55,797 bases of DNA from an uncultured Paracoccus sp. (lineage in GTDB: Bacteria; Pseudomonadota; Alphaproteobacteria; Rhodobacterales; Rhodobacteraceae): contig CAKTBJ010000019.1 of the NCBI GenBank assembly GCA_934533075.1, positions 1-55,797 on the forward strand. Reading direction: 5' to 3'. The notes beneath the pieces are model-generated. The model was not told where the DNA came from. It ran no database searches and saw only the letters and a program-made list of their open reading frames with translations. The position numbers and the translations under genes were made by a program. Below are positions 7,865-16,987 of the stretch, in pieces (position 1 is the stretch's first letter; every line of letters starts with the position of its first letter).

Positions 7865-8557
7865 ATGCCTGCAAAGCACCGCTTCGCCCGCTGCCTCCTG
7901 CCCGCGCTGCTGGCCCTCGCGGCCTGCGGCTACGTCGATTATGACAGCACCGAGCCGGGGCAGTTCGAGGGCAGCCTTTTCGTCATGTGGGTCGGCGAAG
8001 GCGAAGGCGCGGGGGACGGGAAATTCGTTTTCGTGCCCGACCCGAACAACCGGCTGACCTTCACCTGGACCGACGAGCAGGGCAACGATCACCGCATCCG
8101 GCCCGAAATGATGTATACCGATGGCGGCTCGATTCCGAAGATCGCGCAGGTCTTCAACGGGTTCGGGCCGTGGGGCTATGCGCCGGCCTACATGGTCCAC
8201 GACTGGCTGTATGTCGCCCGGCATTGCAATCTCGACGGCACCCCGACCCCGGCCGAGCAGGAGGTGGCCGGCCTCGGCTTTCGGGCTTCGGCGCGGATCA
8301 TGGCCTCGGCGATCAAGACGCTGGTGGAAACCGGGCGGGTGAAGCCCAACGACATCGCGACCACGGCCATTTCGGATGCCGTGGCGGGGCCGGTCGCGCG
8401 GGTGGTCTGGGACAGGCCGGGCGCCTGCGCCGCCTCGCGCGTCGGCGAGGCCGACCGTCTCGCGGCCGAGGCGGCCATACCCGGCTCGTCCCGCAAGGCG
8501 ATCCCGCCCGAGGCCGGGGTGGTGCCGGCGGTCGTCGTGGGGGCCTTCAGCTTCTAG
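7865..8557 (+). CDS. DUF1353 domain lipoprotein
   Basis: A 230-residue protein with a lipoprotein signal peptide: the hydrophobic run LLPALLALAAC ends in a lipobox with Cys about residue 21. The middle region MMYTDGGSIPKIAQVF and APAYMVHDWLYV is the DUF1353 signature, otherwise common in phage and prophage proteins. Function unknown; the conserved HDWLY suggests a metal-dependent fold (inference). The ATG at 7865 is preceded by AGGAAAGG. It lies 107 bp after the dehydrogenase operon and converges with the GntR gene, with 16 bp between the stops. It may not belong to the operon functionally. Confidence 0.8.
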   Translation: MPAKHRFARCLLPALLALAACGYVDYDSTEPGQFEGSLFVMWVGEGEGAGDGKFVFVPDPNNRLTFTWTDEQGNDHRIRPEMMYTDGGSIPKIAQVFNGFGPWGYAPAYMVHDWLYVARHCNLDGTPTPAEQEVAGLGFRASARIMASAIKTLVETGRVKPNDIATTAISDAVAGPVARVVWDRPGACAASRVGEADRLAAEAAIPGSSRKAIPPEAGVVPAVVVGAFSF

Positions 8558-8573
8558 CCGCGCCGGCGCGCCC

Positions 8574-9308
8574 CTATTGCACCTCGTTGATATACACATC
8601 GTCGCGCGTGCAGGCGCGATGCGTGTTCAGCAGGATCGGGCGGGCCATCTCGTCATAGGCGGTCTCGTGGATGACCAGCACGGCGCCGGGGGCGGTCATG
8701 TCCAGCAGCGCGCAATCCTCGGGGCTGGCCAGCTCGGCCTCGATCCGCTCGCGGATGGCCGAGATCTTCAGCCCATAGTCGTGCCACAGCGACAGATACA
8801 GGCGTTCGGGGATGCGGTCCGTGTCCTCGGGCAGGTTCGGCACCAGATGCGCCGGCAGCACGATCGCCCCATGCATCACCGGCCGCCCCTCGACCCGCCG
8901 CAGCCGGTGCAGGCAATGCACCGGCGCCCCCGCCTCGATCTGCAAGCCCGCCGCCTCCTCGGGCGTGGCCGGGCGCAGGATGCGCGACAGGATGCTGGTG
9001 ACCGAGACCTGCAAGGCCCCCTCGCGCGAATGCAGGCGGAAGTAATCGTAATAGAGCCGCAGCGACTGCCGCGGCGTGCGCCCGGTCACCACCGTCCCCG
9101 TCTTGCGCCGCCGCGTCAGCAGGCCGTTTGTCACCAGTTCGCCCAGCGCCCGGCGGATGGTGCCGACCGACACCCCGTAATCGCGCGCCAGCGCCACCTC
9201 GGCCGGCAGCACGGCCCCCGCCCCCCATTCCCCCGAGGTGATTCGCGCGGCGATCTGCTCGGCCACGGTGCGATAGATCGGGGCATGGGCGGAGTTGTCG
9301 ATGGGCAA
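8574..9308 (-). CDS. GntR-family regulator, HutC/UTRA type
   Basis: A 244-residue regulator. It has an N-terminal winged helix (residues about 8-72, PIYRTVAEQIAARITSGEW then LPAEVALARDYGVSVGTIRRAL) and a C-terminal UTRA ligand domain (about 90-240, ending HRACTRDDVYINE). No ATG fits: the most sensible start is TTG at 9308, with GGAG eight bases upstream. GTG at 9344 is an alternative. The gene is divergent from the M20 peptidase/peptide ABC operon at 9448, so it is expected to repress that operon and release it when an amino acid or peptide derivative binds (inference). Confidence 0.9.
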   Translation of the reverse strand: MPIDNSAHAPIYRTVAEQIAARITSGEWGAGAVLPAEVALARDYGVSVGTIRRALGELVTNGLLTRRRKTGTVVTGRTPRQSLRLYYDYFRLHSREGALQVSVTSILSRILRPATPEEAAGLQIEAGAPVHCLHRLRRVEGRPVMHGAIVLPAHLVPNLPEDTDRIPERLYLSLWHDYGLKISAIRERIEAELASPEDCALLDMTAPGAVLVIHETAYDEMARPILLNTHRACTRDDVYINEVQ

Positions 9309-9388
9309 GGGGCAAACTCCGGTCGGTGCAGGCTTTTGCGACACTATGGGCAAGCGCGGAGGCAAGCGCAAATCAGGTCTTTGCAATT

Positions 9389-9403
9389 CTATATAGTTTA
9401 TAG
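9389..9403. promoter_or_regulatory. Candidate GntR operator within an AT-rich divergent promoter
   Basis: CTATA-TAGTT-TATAG is an exact inverted repeat in a sharply AT-rich island (about 9380-9412) inside otherwise GC-rich DNA, between the GntR gene and the peptidase operon. HutC-type regulators bind short palindromes of this size. The island also supplies plausible -10 hexamers (TATAGT, TATAAT-like) for both directions. Confidence 0.55.
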
Positions 9404-9447
9404 TAATAATCGAACCCTGACATGACGGAGCCGGCGGGGAGGGCTGG

Positions 9448-10725
9448 ATGACGGCGGATCGGCTGGCGCAGGCGCTGGACAGGGTAGAGGCCGGGCTGGA
9501 CCGGGCCGTGGCCGATCTGGCGCGGATGATCGCGACCGACACCCGCTTTCCGCCCGGCACCGGCTATCCCGATTTCGTCGCGCTGATGGAGGAGTTGCTG
9601 GCCCCGCTGGACATGACCTTCCGCCGCGTGACCGTCCCGCCGGAGAAATGGTTCGTGCCGCGCGGCCCGGCGCGGGGGCAGCGGGTGAACCTGATCGCCG
9701 ACTGGCCGGACGGCCCGGCCCCGGTTTGCAGCCTTTACTATCACATGGACACGGTTTGCGCCGCGACCGGCTGGCAGCGCGACCCGCTGCGCCTGACCGA
9801 GGAGGACGGCATCCTCTACGGCCTCGGCACGGCGGACATGAAGGGCACCATCGCCGCCACCCTGCTGGCGCTGCGGGCGGCGCGGGACAGCGGGTTGCCG
9901 CTGGCCTATCGCCCGCAACTGCTGATGGTCACGGACGAGGAAGGCGGGCTTTATCCCGGCATCCGTTACCTTGCCGAGGAAGGCTTGATCGGCGGCCACC
10001 TGCTGAATTTCAACGGCTCGGCGGAGCCGCGCATCTGGGGCGGCTGCTTCGGGTCGTTCAACCTCCAGGTGACGGTCGAGGGACGGGCCGCGCATTCCTC
10101 GGACGCCACGCGCAAGGCGGTCAACGCCATCGAGGCGGCGCTGCCGATGATGCAGGCGGTGCTGGACCTGCGGCCCGCCGTCGCCAGCCGCGTTTCCGCG
10201 ATGACCCCGCCCCCCGGCGCGCCGCCTCTGGCCGGGCAGATCGCGCTGACGGTGGCCGAGGGCGGCACCTGCGGCGGGCAGGTGCCCGACCGCTTCCGCT
10301 TCCTCGTCTCGCGCCGCTATCCGCCGGAGGAGGATTTCGCCGCCGCCCGTGCCGAGGTGGAGGGCGTCGTCCGCGCCGCCTGCCCCGAAGGCGCGCGCCT
10401 GCATTTCGACCTGATCGGCCATCTTGTGCCGACCCGCGACCCCGAAGGCCCGCATTACCCGCGCTGGCAGCGGGCGATGCAGCAAGGCTTCGGCTATCCG
10501 GCCGAGGCGTTCCGCAAATACGGCTCGGCCAGCGCCTCGGATTCCGGCCATGTCCAGCAGGTGGGCGTGGCACAGGAAATCATCCTCTCCGGCCTGATCC
10601 GCCCGACCTCGAACGGTCACGGCGCCGAGGAGCACACCACCCGCGCCGACATCGCCGCGCTGGCGCGCACGATCCTGTCCTATCTGGCGGAGGATTTCGC
10701 CCCGGACCTGAACCCCGACACCTGA
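9448..10725 (+). CDS. M20-family metallopeptidase (ArgE/DapE/CPG2 type)
   Basis: A 425-residue cytoplasmic zinc peptidase/deacylase. The ligand set looks complete: His99-x-Asp101 (YYHMDTV), bridging Asp130 (GTADMKG), catalytic Glu164 and metal Glu165 (TDEEGG), Glu in GSAEP and the final His in EEHTT. Family members cleave acyl groups or short peptides from amino acids. GGGAGGG precedes the ATG. It heads an operon for a family-5 peptide ABC importer (10748-15739), so it probably processes the imported compound. It contrasts with the second M20-fold protein of the same operon (15749), which has lost several ligands. Confidence 0.9.
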   Translation: MTADRLAQALDRVEAGLDRAVADLARMIATDTRFPPGTGYPDFVALMEELLAPLDMTFRRVTVPPEKWFVPRGPARGQRVNLIADWPDGPAPVCSLYYHMDTVCAATGWQRDPLRLTEEDGILYGLGTADMKGTIAATLLALRAARDSGLPLAYRPQLLMVTDEEGGLYPGIRYLAEEGLIGGHLLNFNGSAEPRIWGGCFGSFNLQVTVEGRAAHSSDATRKAVNAIEAALPMMQAVLDLRPAVASRVSAMTPPPGAPPLAGQIALTVAEGGTCGGQVPDRFRFLVSRRYPPEEDFAAARAEVEGVVRAACPEGARLHFDLIGHLVPTRDPEGPHYPRWQRAMQQGFGYPAEAFRKYGSASASDSGHVQQVGVAQEIILSGLIRPTSNGHGAEEHTTRADIAALARTILSYLAEDFAPDLNPDT

Positions 10726-10747
10726 AGCCCAAGCAAGGAACACCACC

Positions 10748-12304
10748 ATGCCCTTGAATCGCCGTGCTTTCCTGAAGACCACCGTCGCCGGCGCCGCCCT
10801 GGCCGCCGCGCTCCCCGCCGCCAGCTTCGCGCAAGCCGCGCCCGAACAGGGCGGCACGCTGCGCGTCGGCGTCGATCAGGCGGTCAGCGTGCTGCACCCG
10901 CTGCTCAGCCGGGTGAACCCGGAATACCTGATCGCCGAACTGCTCTATTCCGGCCTGACCCGGCTGGGCACCGACATGCGGGCCGAGCCGGACCTGGCGA
11001 CCGAATGGGCGCCGAACGAGGACCTGACCGTCTGGACCTTCACCCTGCGCCCGGACCTGAAATTCCACGACGGTTCCCCCTGCACGCCGGCCGATGTGGT
11101 GGCCAGCTTCGAGGCGATCCTGAACCCCGATCTCGCCTCGCCCGGCCGCAACAATGTCGGCCCGATCGCCGGCGTCGAGGCGGTGGACGACAGCACCGTG
11201 CGCTTCACCCTCTCGACCCCTTACGCCGACTTCCCCGAGGCGATGGCCTATTCCAACGCCCGCATCATCCCGGCCGGCGTGATCGAGGGCGATTTCGAAA
11301 GCCTGCGCAGCACCGCGAACGGCACCGGCCCCTTCAAGCTGGTCAGCTACGAACCCGACCGGCTGGTGGTCGTGGAACGCAATCCCGATTTCTACGACCC
11401 CGCGCGCCCGCATCTTGACCGGGTGGAGCTGCGGGTGCTGCCCGATGTCGGCTCGCAGGTCTCGGCGCTGATCGCGGGCGAGATCGACATGATCCTGACC
11501 CTTGGTCCCAACGACTACATGCGCCTTGACGGGCAGTCGGGGGTGGACGTGCTGCGCACCCCCTCGGGCCAGTTCTGCAACGTCAATTTCGGCACCAAGA
11601 CCGCGCCCTTCGACGACATCCGCGTGCGCAAGGCGCTGGCGCTGACCATCGACCGCGACGCCATGCTGGACTTCATGACCGAAGGCTTCGGCACCAAGGG
11701 CAACGACACGCCCCTGAACGAATCCTATCCGTTCTTCGAGGCGCTGCCGCAGCGCGAGCAGAATATCGAGGAGGCCAAGGCCCTGCTGGCCGAGGCCGGC
11801 TTCCCCGACGGCTTCGAGGCCGAGCTGATCGCCTCGGACCGCCCGGCGGTGCGCGAGCAACTGGCGGTGGCCCTGCGCGAGATGGCCAAGCCCGCCGGCA
11901 TCACCATCAACGTCAACGTGATGCCGCATGCCACTTATCTGGAACAGGTCTGGACCAAGGGTGCGTTCTATATCGGCTTCTACAACATGCAGCCGACGCC
12001 GGACGGGATCTTCAAGCTGCTGTTCACCTCGGACGCGGCCTGGAACGAAACCCACTGGAACAATGCGGATTTCGACGTGCTGATCGACAAGGCCCGCACC
12101 ACCACCGACGCGGCCGAGCGCACGGCGCTGTATACCCAGGCCCAGCAGATGATGTTCGACGAGGTGCCGGCGATCATCCCCTCCTTCTTCGACATGCTGG
12201 GGGCCAAGCGCGACTGGTTGCAGGATTACGTGATCCATCCGCGCGGCTCGGTCTTCCGGCTGGACTACGCCTGGCTGACGGCGGACGCGCCGACCCGAGG
12301 CTGA
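10748..12304 (+). CDS. ABC transporter substrate-binding protein, family 5 (DppA/OppA-like)
   Basis: A 518-residue periplasmic binding protein. The N-terminus has a twin-arginine signal, N-R-R-A-F-L-K, followed by a hydrophobic alanine-rich stretch and an A-Q-A cleavage site, so export by Tat is likely. The family-5 landmarks DLATEWAPNEDLTVWTFTLRPDLKFHDGSP and DIRVRKALALTIDRDAM are present. Family members bind peptides, opines or nickel-type chelates. It lies 22 bp after the M20 gene and is followed by the 12311-12337 hairpin and two permease genes. The ligand cannot be read from sequence. Confidence 0.93.
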   Translation: MPLNRRAFLKTTVAGAALAAALPAASFAQAAPEQGGTLRVGVDQAVSVLHPLLSRVNPEYLIAELLYSGLTRLGTDMRAEPDLATEWAPNEDLTVWTFTLRPDLKFHDGSPCTPADVVASFEAILNPDLASPGRNNVGPIAGVEAVDDSTVRFTLSTPYADFPEAMAYSNARIIPAGVIEGDFESLRSTANGTGPFKLVSYEPDRLVVVERNPDFYDPARPHLDRVELRVLPDVGSQVSALIAGEIDMILTLGPNDYMRLDGQSGVDVLRTPSGQFCNVNFGTKTAPFDDIRVRKALALTIDRDAMLDFMTEGFGTKGNDTPLNESYPFFEALPQREQNIEEAKALLAEAGFPDGFEAELIASDRPAVREQLAVALREMAKPAGITINVNVMPHATYLEQVWTKGAFYIGFYNMQPTPDGIFKLLFTSDAAWNETHWNNADFDVLIDKARTTTDAAERTALYTQAQQMMFDEVPAIIPSFFDMLGAKRDWLQDYVIHPRGSVFRLDYAWLTADAPTRG

Positions 12305-12310
12305 GACCTC

Positions 12311-12337
12311 GGGCCGGGCGGCACCCCCGCCCGGCCC
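12311..12337 (+). terminator. Intercistronic GC hairpin after the binding-protein gene
   Basis: A perfect 11-bp stem (GGGCCGGGCGG) with a 5-base loop lies 6 bp after the SBP stop and is followed by CCTTT. In ABC operons such hairpins usually stop part of the transcription or protect the SBP mRNA, so the SBP is made in excess over the permeases. Confidence 0.6.
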
Positions 12338-12356
12338 CTTTCGCGGAGACATCGCA

Positions 12357-13304
12357 ATGTCGGCAAACTATCTTCTCAAGCGGATCGTGCTGATCCTTTA
12401 CACCTTGGTGGTGGTCTCGGTGATCGTGTTCGGCATCACCCAGATCCTGCCGGCCGATGCCGCCGTGGTCATGCTGGGCGAGAACGCCACGCCCGAGGCC
12501 CTGGCCGCGCTCCGCGCCCGCATGGGCCTGAACGATCCGATCTGGATGCAGTATCTGCACTGGGCCGGTGGCGCGATCCGGGGCGATTTCGGCACCTCGC
12601 TGCGCACCGGCCAGCCGGTCGGGCCGATGGTGCTGGGCGCCTTGGGCACCTCGCTGGTGCTGACGGTGCTGGCGCTGGTGGTGATGCTGATGCTGGCGCT
12701 GCCGATGGGGATCATCGCGGCGATCCGGCGCGGGAAACCGGCGGATGTGGCGGTCAGCTTCGTGTCCTATATCGGGGTGTCGCTGCCGGAATTCGTCACC
12801 GCCACCCTGTGCGTGATGATCTTCGCCGACTGGCTGGGCTGGCTGCCGCCGACCGGCTATATCCCGCTGTCGGAGGATTTCTGGGGCGGCTTGCAGCGGC
12901 TGATCCTGCCGGTGGCCACGGTGTCGGCGATGATGATCGCCCATGTCTCGCGCATGGTGCGATCCGAGCTGATCGACGTGATGCACACGGATTACATCCG
13001 CGGCGCGCGGCTGAAGGGGCTGCGCCCGCGCCGGGTGCTGTTCCGCCACGGGCTGCGCAACGCGCTGCTGCCCACCATCACCATCGTGGCGCTGGACGTG
13101 GGCTATCTGCTGGGCGGCATCATCGTGGTCGAGGAAATCTTCGCCATTCCCGGCCTTGGCCGCACGCTGCTGTCGGCGATCCAGTCGCGCGACCTGCCGG
13201 TGGTGCAGGCCGGCGTGATGCTGATGGCCGCCGCCTATTGCCTGGCCAATTTCGCCGCCGATCTGGCCTATGCCTGGCTCGACAAGAGGATTCAATATGC
13301 GTGA
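12357..13304 (+). CDS. ABC transporter permease (DppB-like)
   Basis: A 315-residue inner-membrane permease with six predicted transmembrane segments. It has the typical DppB N-terminal region (LLKRIVLILYTLVVVSVIVFG) and the EAA-type cytoplasmic loop DYIRGARLKGLRPRRVLFRH before the last helices. The sequence EEIFAIPGLGRTLLSAI is conserved in dipeptide/nickel permeases. It forms the channel with the next permease and overlaps it by 8 bp. CGGAG precedes the ATG. Confidence 0.93.
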   Translation: MSANYLLKRIVLILYTLVVVSVIVFGITQILPADAAVVMLGENATPEALAALRARMGLNDPIWMQYLHWAGGAIRGDFGTSLRTGQPVGPMVLGALGTSLVLTVLALVVMLMLALPMGIIAAIRRGKPADVAVSFVSYIGVSLPEFVTATLCVMIFADWLGWLPPTGYIPLSEDFWGGLQRLILPVATVSAMMIAHVSRMVRSELIDVMHTDYIRGARLKGLRPRRVLFRHGLRNALLPTITIVALDVGYLLGGIIVVEEIFAIPGLGRTLLSAIQSRDLPVVQAGVMLMAAAYCLANFAADLAYAWLDKRIQYA

Positions 13305-14127
13305 CCTGCTGCGCCGCCTGCTGCGCACGCCGCAGGGGTTCCTGGGCATGGTGGTCGTGGCCCTGCTGGCCGTGGTGGTGATCGCCGGCCCCTCGCTGAC
13401 CCCCTATGCCCCCGACGCCATGCAATCGCTGGCCCGCTATCAGCCGCCCTCCGCCGCGCATTGGCTGGGCACCGACCAGTATGGCCGCGACCTGCTGAGC
13501 CGCCTGCTGGACGGCGCCCGCTCCACCGTGCTGATGGCGCTGCTCGCGACCTTCATCGGCACGCTGGGCGGGGCGGTGGTCGGCACCGGCTCGGCCTATC
13601 TGGGCGGTCGCGCCGACGAGGCGATCATGCGCACGATGGACGCGATCATGGCCATCCCCTCGCTGCTGCTGGCGCTGCTGGTGGTGTCGTTGCTGGGGTC
13701 CAGTTCCGCCAACGCGCTGCTGGCCATCGCCATCGCCTTTACCCCCGGCATGGCGCGGATCAGCCGATCCGTCGCGCTGGCGGTGCGCAAGCAGGATTAC
13801 GTCAGCGCCGCCATCGCGCGCGGCGAGGGCGCGGGCTATATCGTGTTGCGCGAAATGCTGCCCAACGTCATCGCCCCCATCGTGATCGAGATGACCATGC
13901 GGGTCTCCTTCGCGGTGATGCTGTTCGCCACGCTCTCCTTCCTGGGTCTCGGCGCACAGCCGCCGGCGACGGATTGGGGCCTGATGGTCTCCGAGGCGCG
14001 GCAATACCTGCATCGGTCGTATTGGATATTGCTGTGGCCGGCGCTGGCGATTGCCATCACCGCCATCGGCTTCAACCTGCTGGGCGACGGGCTGCGCGAC
14101 GCCCTGAACCCGCGGACCGGAGGCTGA
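13297..14127 (+). CDS. ABC transporter permease (DppC-like)
   Basis: A 276-residue permease. The N-terminal helix is followed by WLGTDQYGRDLLSRLLDGARST, the DppC/OppC hallmark, then about five more helices and the EAA loop YVSAAIARGEGAGYIVLREMLPN. ATG 13297 was chosen because AAGAGGA precedes it; it lies within the end of the preceding gene, so the two are translationally coupled. Its stop is one base before the ATP-binding gene. Confidence 0.93.
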   Translation: MRDLLRRLLRTPQGFLGMVVVALLAVVVIAGPSLTPYAPDAMQSLARYQPPSAAHWLGTDQYGRDLLSRLLDGARSTVLMALLATFIGTLGGAVVGTGSAYLGGRADEAIMRTMDAIMAIPSLLLALLVVSLLGSSSANALLAIAIAFTPGMARISRSVALAVRKQDYVSAAIARGEGAGYIVLREMLPNVIAPIVIEMTMRVSFAVMLFATLSFLGLGAQPPATDWGLMVSEARQYLHRSYWILLWPALAIAITAIGFNLLGDGLRDALNPRTGG

Positions 14128-14128
14128 G

Positions 14129-15739
14129 ATGACCCATCCCGTCCTTGAAATCCGCGACTATTCGCTGGCCTATCGCCTCGCCGGAGACCGGCGGCTGGAG
14201 GTGCTGCGCAAGATCGACCTGACCATCGCGCGGGGCGAAATCCTCGGGCTGGTCGGCGAAAGCGGCTCGGGCAAAAGCTCGATGGCGGGGGCGATCATGC
14301 GCGACCTGCCCGGCAATGCGGTGGAGAACGCCGGCACCATCCGGCTGGGCGACACCGACCTGCGCGCGCAGTCCCCGCGTGCGCTGACCGAAATCCACGG
14401 CCGCCGCATCGCGATGGTGTTTCAGGACCCCTCGACCTCGCTGAACCCCACGCTGCGGCTGGGCGAGCAATTGGCCGAGGTGCTGATCCGCCATCGCGGC
14501 ATGACCCGCGCGCAGGCCTGGCGCGAGGGGGTCGAGCGGCTGGCCCATGTCGGCCTGAAAACCCCCGCCGAGATGATGCAGCGCATGCCGCACGAGGTTT
14601 CCGGCGGCGAAAAGCAGCGCGTGGCGATTGCGACGGCCTTCGCCTGCAACCCGGAGCTGATCCTGTTCGATGAACCCACCACGGCGCTGGACGTGATCAC
14701 CTCGCGCCAGATTCTGGACCTGTTCGCGGAATTGCAGGCGGAGACCGGGGTGGCGTCGCTGTATATCTCGCACGATCTGGCGCTGCTGTCGCAGACGGCG
14801 GGGCGGGTGGCGGTGCTGGAAAAGGGCAGCATCGTCGAGGAAAACACGGCGCAGGCGCTGTTTGCCAACCCGCAGCACCCCTATACGCAGGCGCTGATCG
14901 ACGCCGTGCCGAACCCGTCGCGACGGCTGGCCGGGACGGCGCCCGAGGCCGCGCCGCTGGCCAGCCTGCGCGACGTATCGGTCAGCTATGGCCGCCCTTC
15001 GCTGCTGGACAGCCTGCTGCGGCGCCCGGCCAAGCGGGTGACGGGCGCGCGAGCGATCAGCCTCGACATCCGCCCCGGCGAAATTCTGGGCATTGTCGGC
15101 GAAAGCGGCTCGGGCAAGTCCACCCTGGCCAAGGCGATGACCGGGCTGAACCCGTTCGACGGGCAGGTGGAGTTTGCTGGCCGCCCCATTCGCGGCGCGC
15201 AGGACATGGACGCCGCCTATCGCCGCGACGTGCAGCTTATCTTCCAGCATCCCGACGCCAGCCTGAACCCGCGCCAGAAGATCGGGGAGATCCTGCGCCG
15301 GCCCCTCGCGCTCTATGGCGGCGAACGGGCCGCGATCCCGGCCATGCTGGAGCGCGTGCGCCTGCCCGCCAGCTATGTGGACCGCTATCCGCACCAGCTA
15401 TCGGGGGGTGAAAAGCAGCGCATCGCCATTGCGCGGGCGTTCCTGTCCAAGCCCCGGCTGGTGATCTGCGACGAGATCACCTCGGCGCTGGATGTGTCGG
15501 TCCAAGCCTCGGTGATCGACTTGCTGATGGAGCTGCACCGCGACACCGGCGCGGCCTATGCGTTTATTACCCACGACATCAACCTGGTGCGCCAGATCGC
15601 CCACCGCATCGCCGTGATGTATCGCGGCGATCTGGTGGAAATCGTGCCCACCGACCGCATCACCGCCCCGGACCGCGCGCCCTATACCCGCGCGCTGCTG
15701 GCGGCGGTGACGCCCCCCGCCTCTACCCATCGTCAATAG
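14129..15739 (+). CDS. Fused double ABC ATPase (DppD-DppF in one chain)
   Basis: A 536-residue protein with two complete ATPase domains. Domain 1 (about 1-265) has Walker A GESGSGKSS near residue 46 and signature VSGGEKQR, followed by LILFDEPTTALD. Domain 2 (about 275-530) has GESGSGKST near 325, LSGGEKQR and VICDEITSALD. Dipeptide/nickel importers usually use two separate genes; this single gene replaces both. The oligopeptide-type C-terminal extension with its cysteine-rich motif is missing from both halves, as is common in fused versions. It energises the permeases encoded just upstream. Confidence 0.93.
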   Translation: MTHPVLEIRDYSLAYRLAGDRRLEVLRKIDLTIARGEILGLVGESGSGKSSMAGAIMRDLPGNAVENAGTIRLGDTDLRAQSPRALTEIHGRRIAMVFQDPSTSLNPTLRLGEQLAEVLIRHRGMTRAQAWREGVERLAHVGLKTPAEMMQRMPHEVSGGEKQRVAIATAFACNPELILFDEPTTALDVITSRQILDLFAELQAETGVASLYISHDLALLSQTAGRVAVLEKGSIVEENTAQALFANPQHPYTQALIDAVPNPSRRLAGTAPEAAPLASLRDVSVSYGRPSLLDSLLRRPAKRVTGARAISLDIRPGEILGIVGESGSGKSTLAKAMTGLNPFDGQVEFAGRPIRGAQDMDAAYRRDVQLIFQHPDASLNPRQKIGEILRRPLALYGGERAAIPAMLERVRLPASYVDRYPHQLSGGEKQRIAIARAFLSKPRLVICDEITSALDVSVQASVIDLLMELHRDTGAAYAFITHDINLVRQIAHRIAVMYRGDLVEIVPTDRITAPDRAPYTRALLAAVTPPASTHRQ

Positions 15740-15748
15740 GAGGTCCCG

Positions 15749-16987
15749 ATGGATCGCAAAGCCTTGCTGGAACAGGTCGATGAAAGGGCCTGCCTCGATG
15801 TCATCTCGATGATGGTGCAGCACAAAAGCTATTCCGGCACCGAGGGCGAGACCGTGCTGGTCAAGCGCATGGTCGAGGAAATGGCCGGTATCGGCATCGA
15901 CGCGCAGGTGCATCACTTCGGCGATGCCGGGCGCTGCAATGCCGTGGGCACGATGAAGGGCACCGGCGGCGGCAAAAGCCTGATCTATAACGGCCATCTG
16001 GACACCAACCCGGTGACCGAGGGCTGGACCGTGGACCCCTGGGGCGGGCTGGTGGATGACAGGTTCATCTACGGCATCGGCGTGTCGAACATGAAGGCGT
16101 CGGATGCGGCCTTCTTCTGCGCCGCGCGGGCGTTGAAGCAGGCCGGGGTGCGGCTGAAGGGCGACGTGATCGTGACCTTTGTGGTCGGCGAGTTGCAGGG
16201 CGGCGTCGGCACCGAGGCGCTGCTGCATGACGGGCTGAAGGCCGATTACTTCATCAATGGCGAGCCGAGCGATCTTGTCGCCGTGACCATGCATTCCGAG
16301 GCGCTGAAGTTCCAGATCGAGCTGACCGGCGACACCCGCCACCTGTCCAAGCGCGAGGAAGCCGTGGATGCCCTCGTCGCCGGCTGCGATCTGGTCGGGC
16401 ATCTGAACGCGATGACGTTTTCGGGCGCGGCCAGCCCGGACCATGCAGGCGTCAACCGTTGCCATGTCGGCGTCATCAAGGCCGCCCTGGGCCGCGAGCT
16501 GGCCGAATGGCGCCCGCCGCAGGTGGCGGATTTCTGCATGCTGAAAGGCTCGGCCCGCTATGCGCCCGGCCAGACCCGCGACAGCGTGCTGGCGGATATG
16601 GAGGTGGAGCTGGCGGCCTTGCGCGACCGCTTCCCCGGCCTCAAGACCAAGCTGATCTCGATGGACACGATGGAGGAAAAGGGCCTGACCATCATGCCCG
16701 CCTTCGAGGTCCGCCGCGACAGCCCCATCGTCACCGCCATCAATGCGGCTTACCGCGAGGTGCGCGGCGAGGACCAGCCCACCGGGGCGATCACGCCGAC
16801 GCGCTTCTATGGCTCGGATGCCGGGCATCTCTACAAGCTGGGCGGGATGGAGGGCATCGTCTGCGGCTGCGGCGGCCGCTATAACACCATGCCGGACGAG
16901 CGCGTTGATATCGTTGATTATATCGACATGATCAAGGTCTATATGCTGACCATGATGAACATCTGCGGGGTGGAAGGGGATGCCTGA
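15749..16987 (+). CDS. M20-fold hydrolase with degraded zinc site
   Basis: A 412-residue ArgE/DapE-like protein. Its fold is recognisable (YNGHLDTN with His83/Asp85; NGEPSDL), but three of the five canonical metal ligands appear replaced. The bridging Asp is Asn114 (GVSNMKA), the metal Glu after catalytic Glu148 is Leu149 (VGELQGG), and the last His is Asn (RYNTMPDER). It may work with an altered or absent metal, or on an unusual substrate. GGAGG precedes the ATG. Its stop overlaps the start of the M24-fold gene. The products of this operon likely act on what the ABC importer brings in. Confidence 0.85.
   Translation: MDRKALLEQVDERACLDVISMMVQHKSYSGTEGETVLVKRMVEEMAGIGIDAQVHHFGDAGRCNAVGTMKGTGGGKSLIYNGHLDTNPVTEGWTVDPWGGLVDDRFIYGIGVSNMKASDAAFFCAARALKQAGVRLKGDVIVTFVVGELQGGVGTEALLHDGLKADYFINGEPSDLVAVTMHSEALKFQIELTGDTRHLSKREEAVDALVAGCDLVGHLNAMTFSGAASPDHAGVNRCHVGVIKAALGRELAEWRPPQVADFCMLKGSARYAPGQTRDSVLADMEVELAALRDRFPGLKTKLISMDTMEEKGLTIMPAFEVRRDSPIVTAINAAYREVRGEDQPTGAITPTRFYGSDAGHLYKLGGMEGIVCGCGGRYNTMPDERVDIVDYIDMIKVYMLTMMNICGVEGDA

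Noticed and set aside
7865..8557. Prophage remnant, because of the DUF1353 domain
   Set aside because: No other phage genes, integrase or attachment repeats are near; the protein has a lipoprotein signal and normal base composition.
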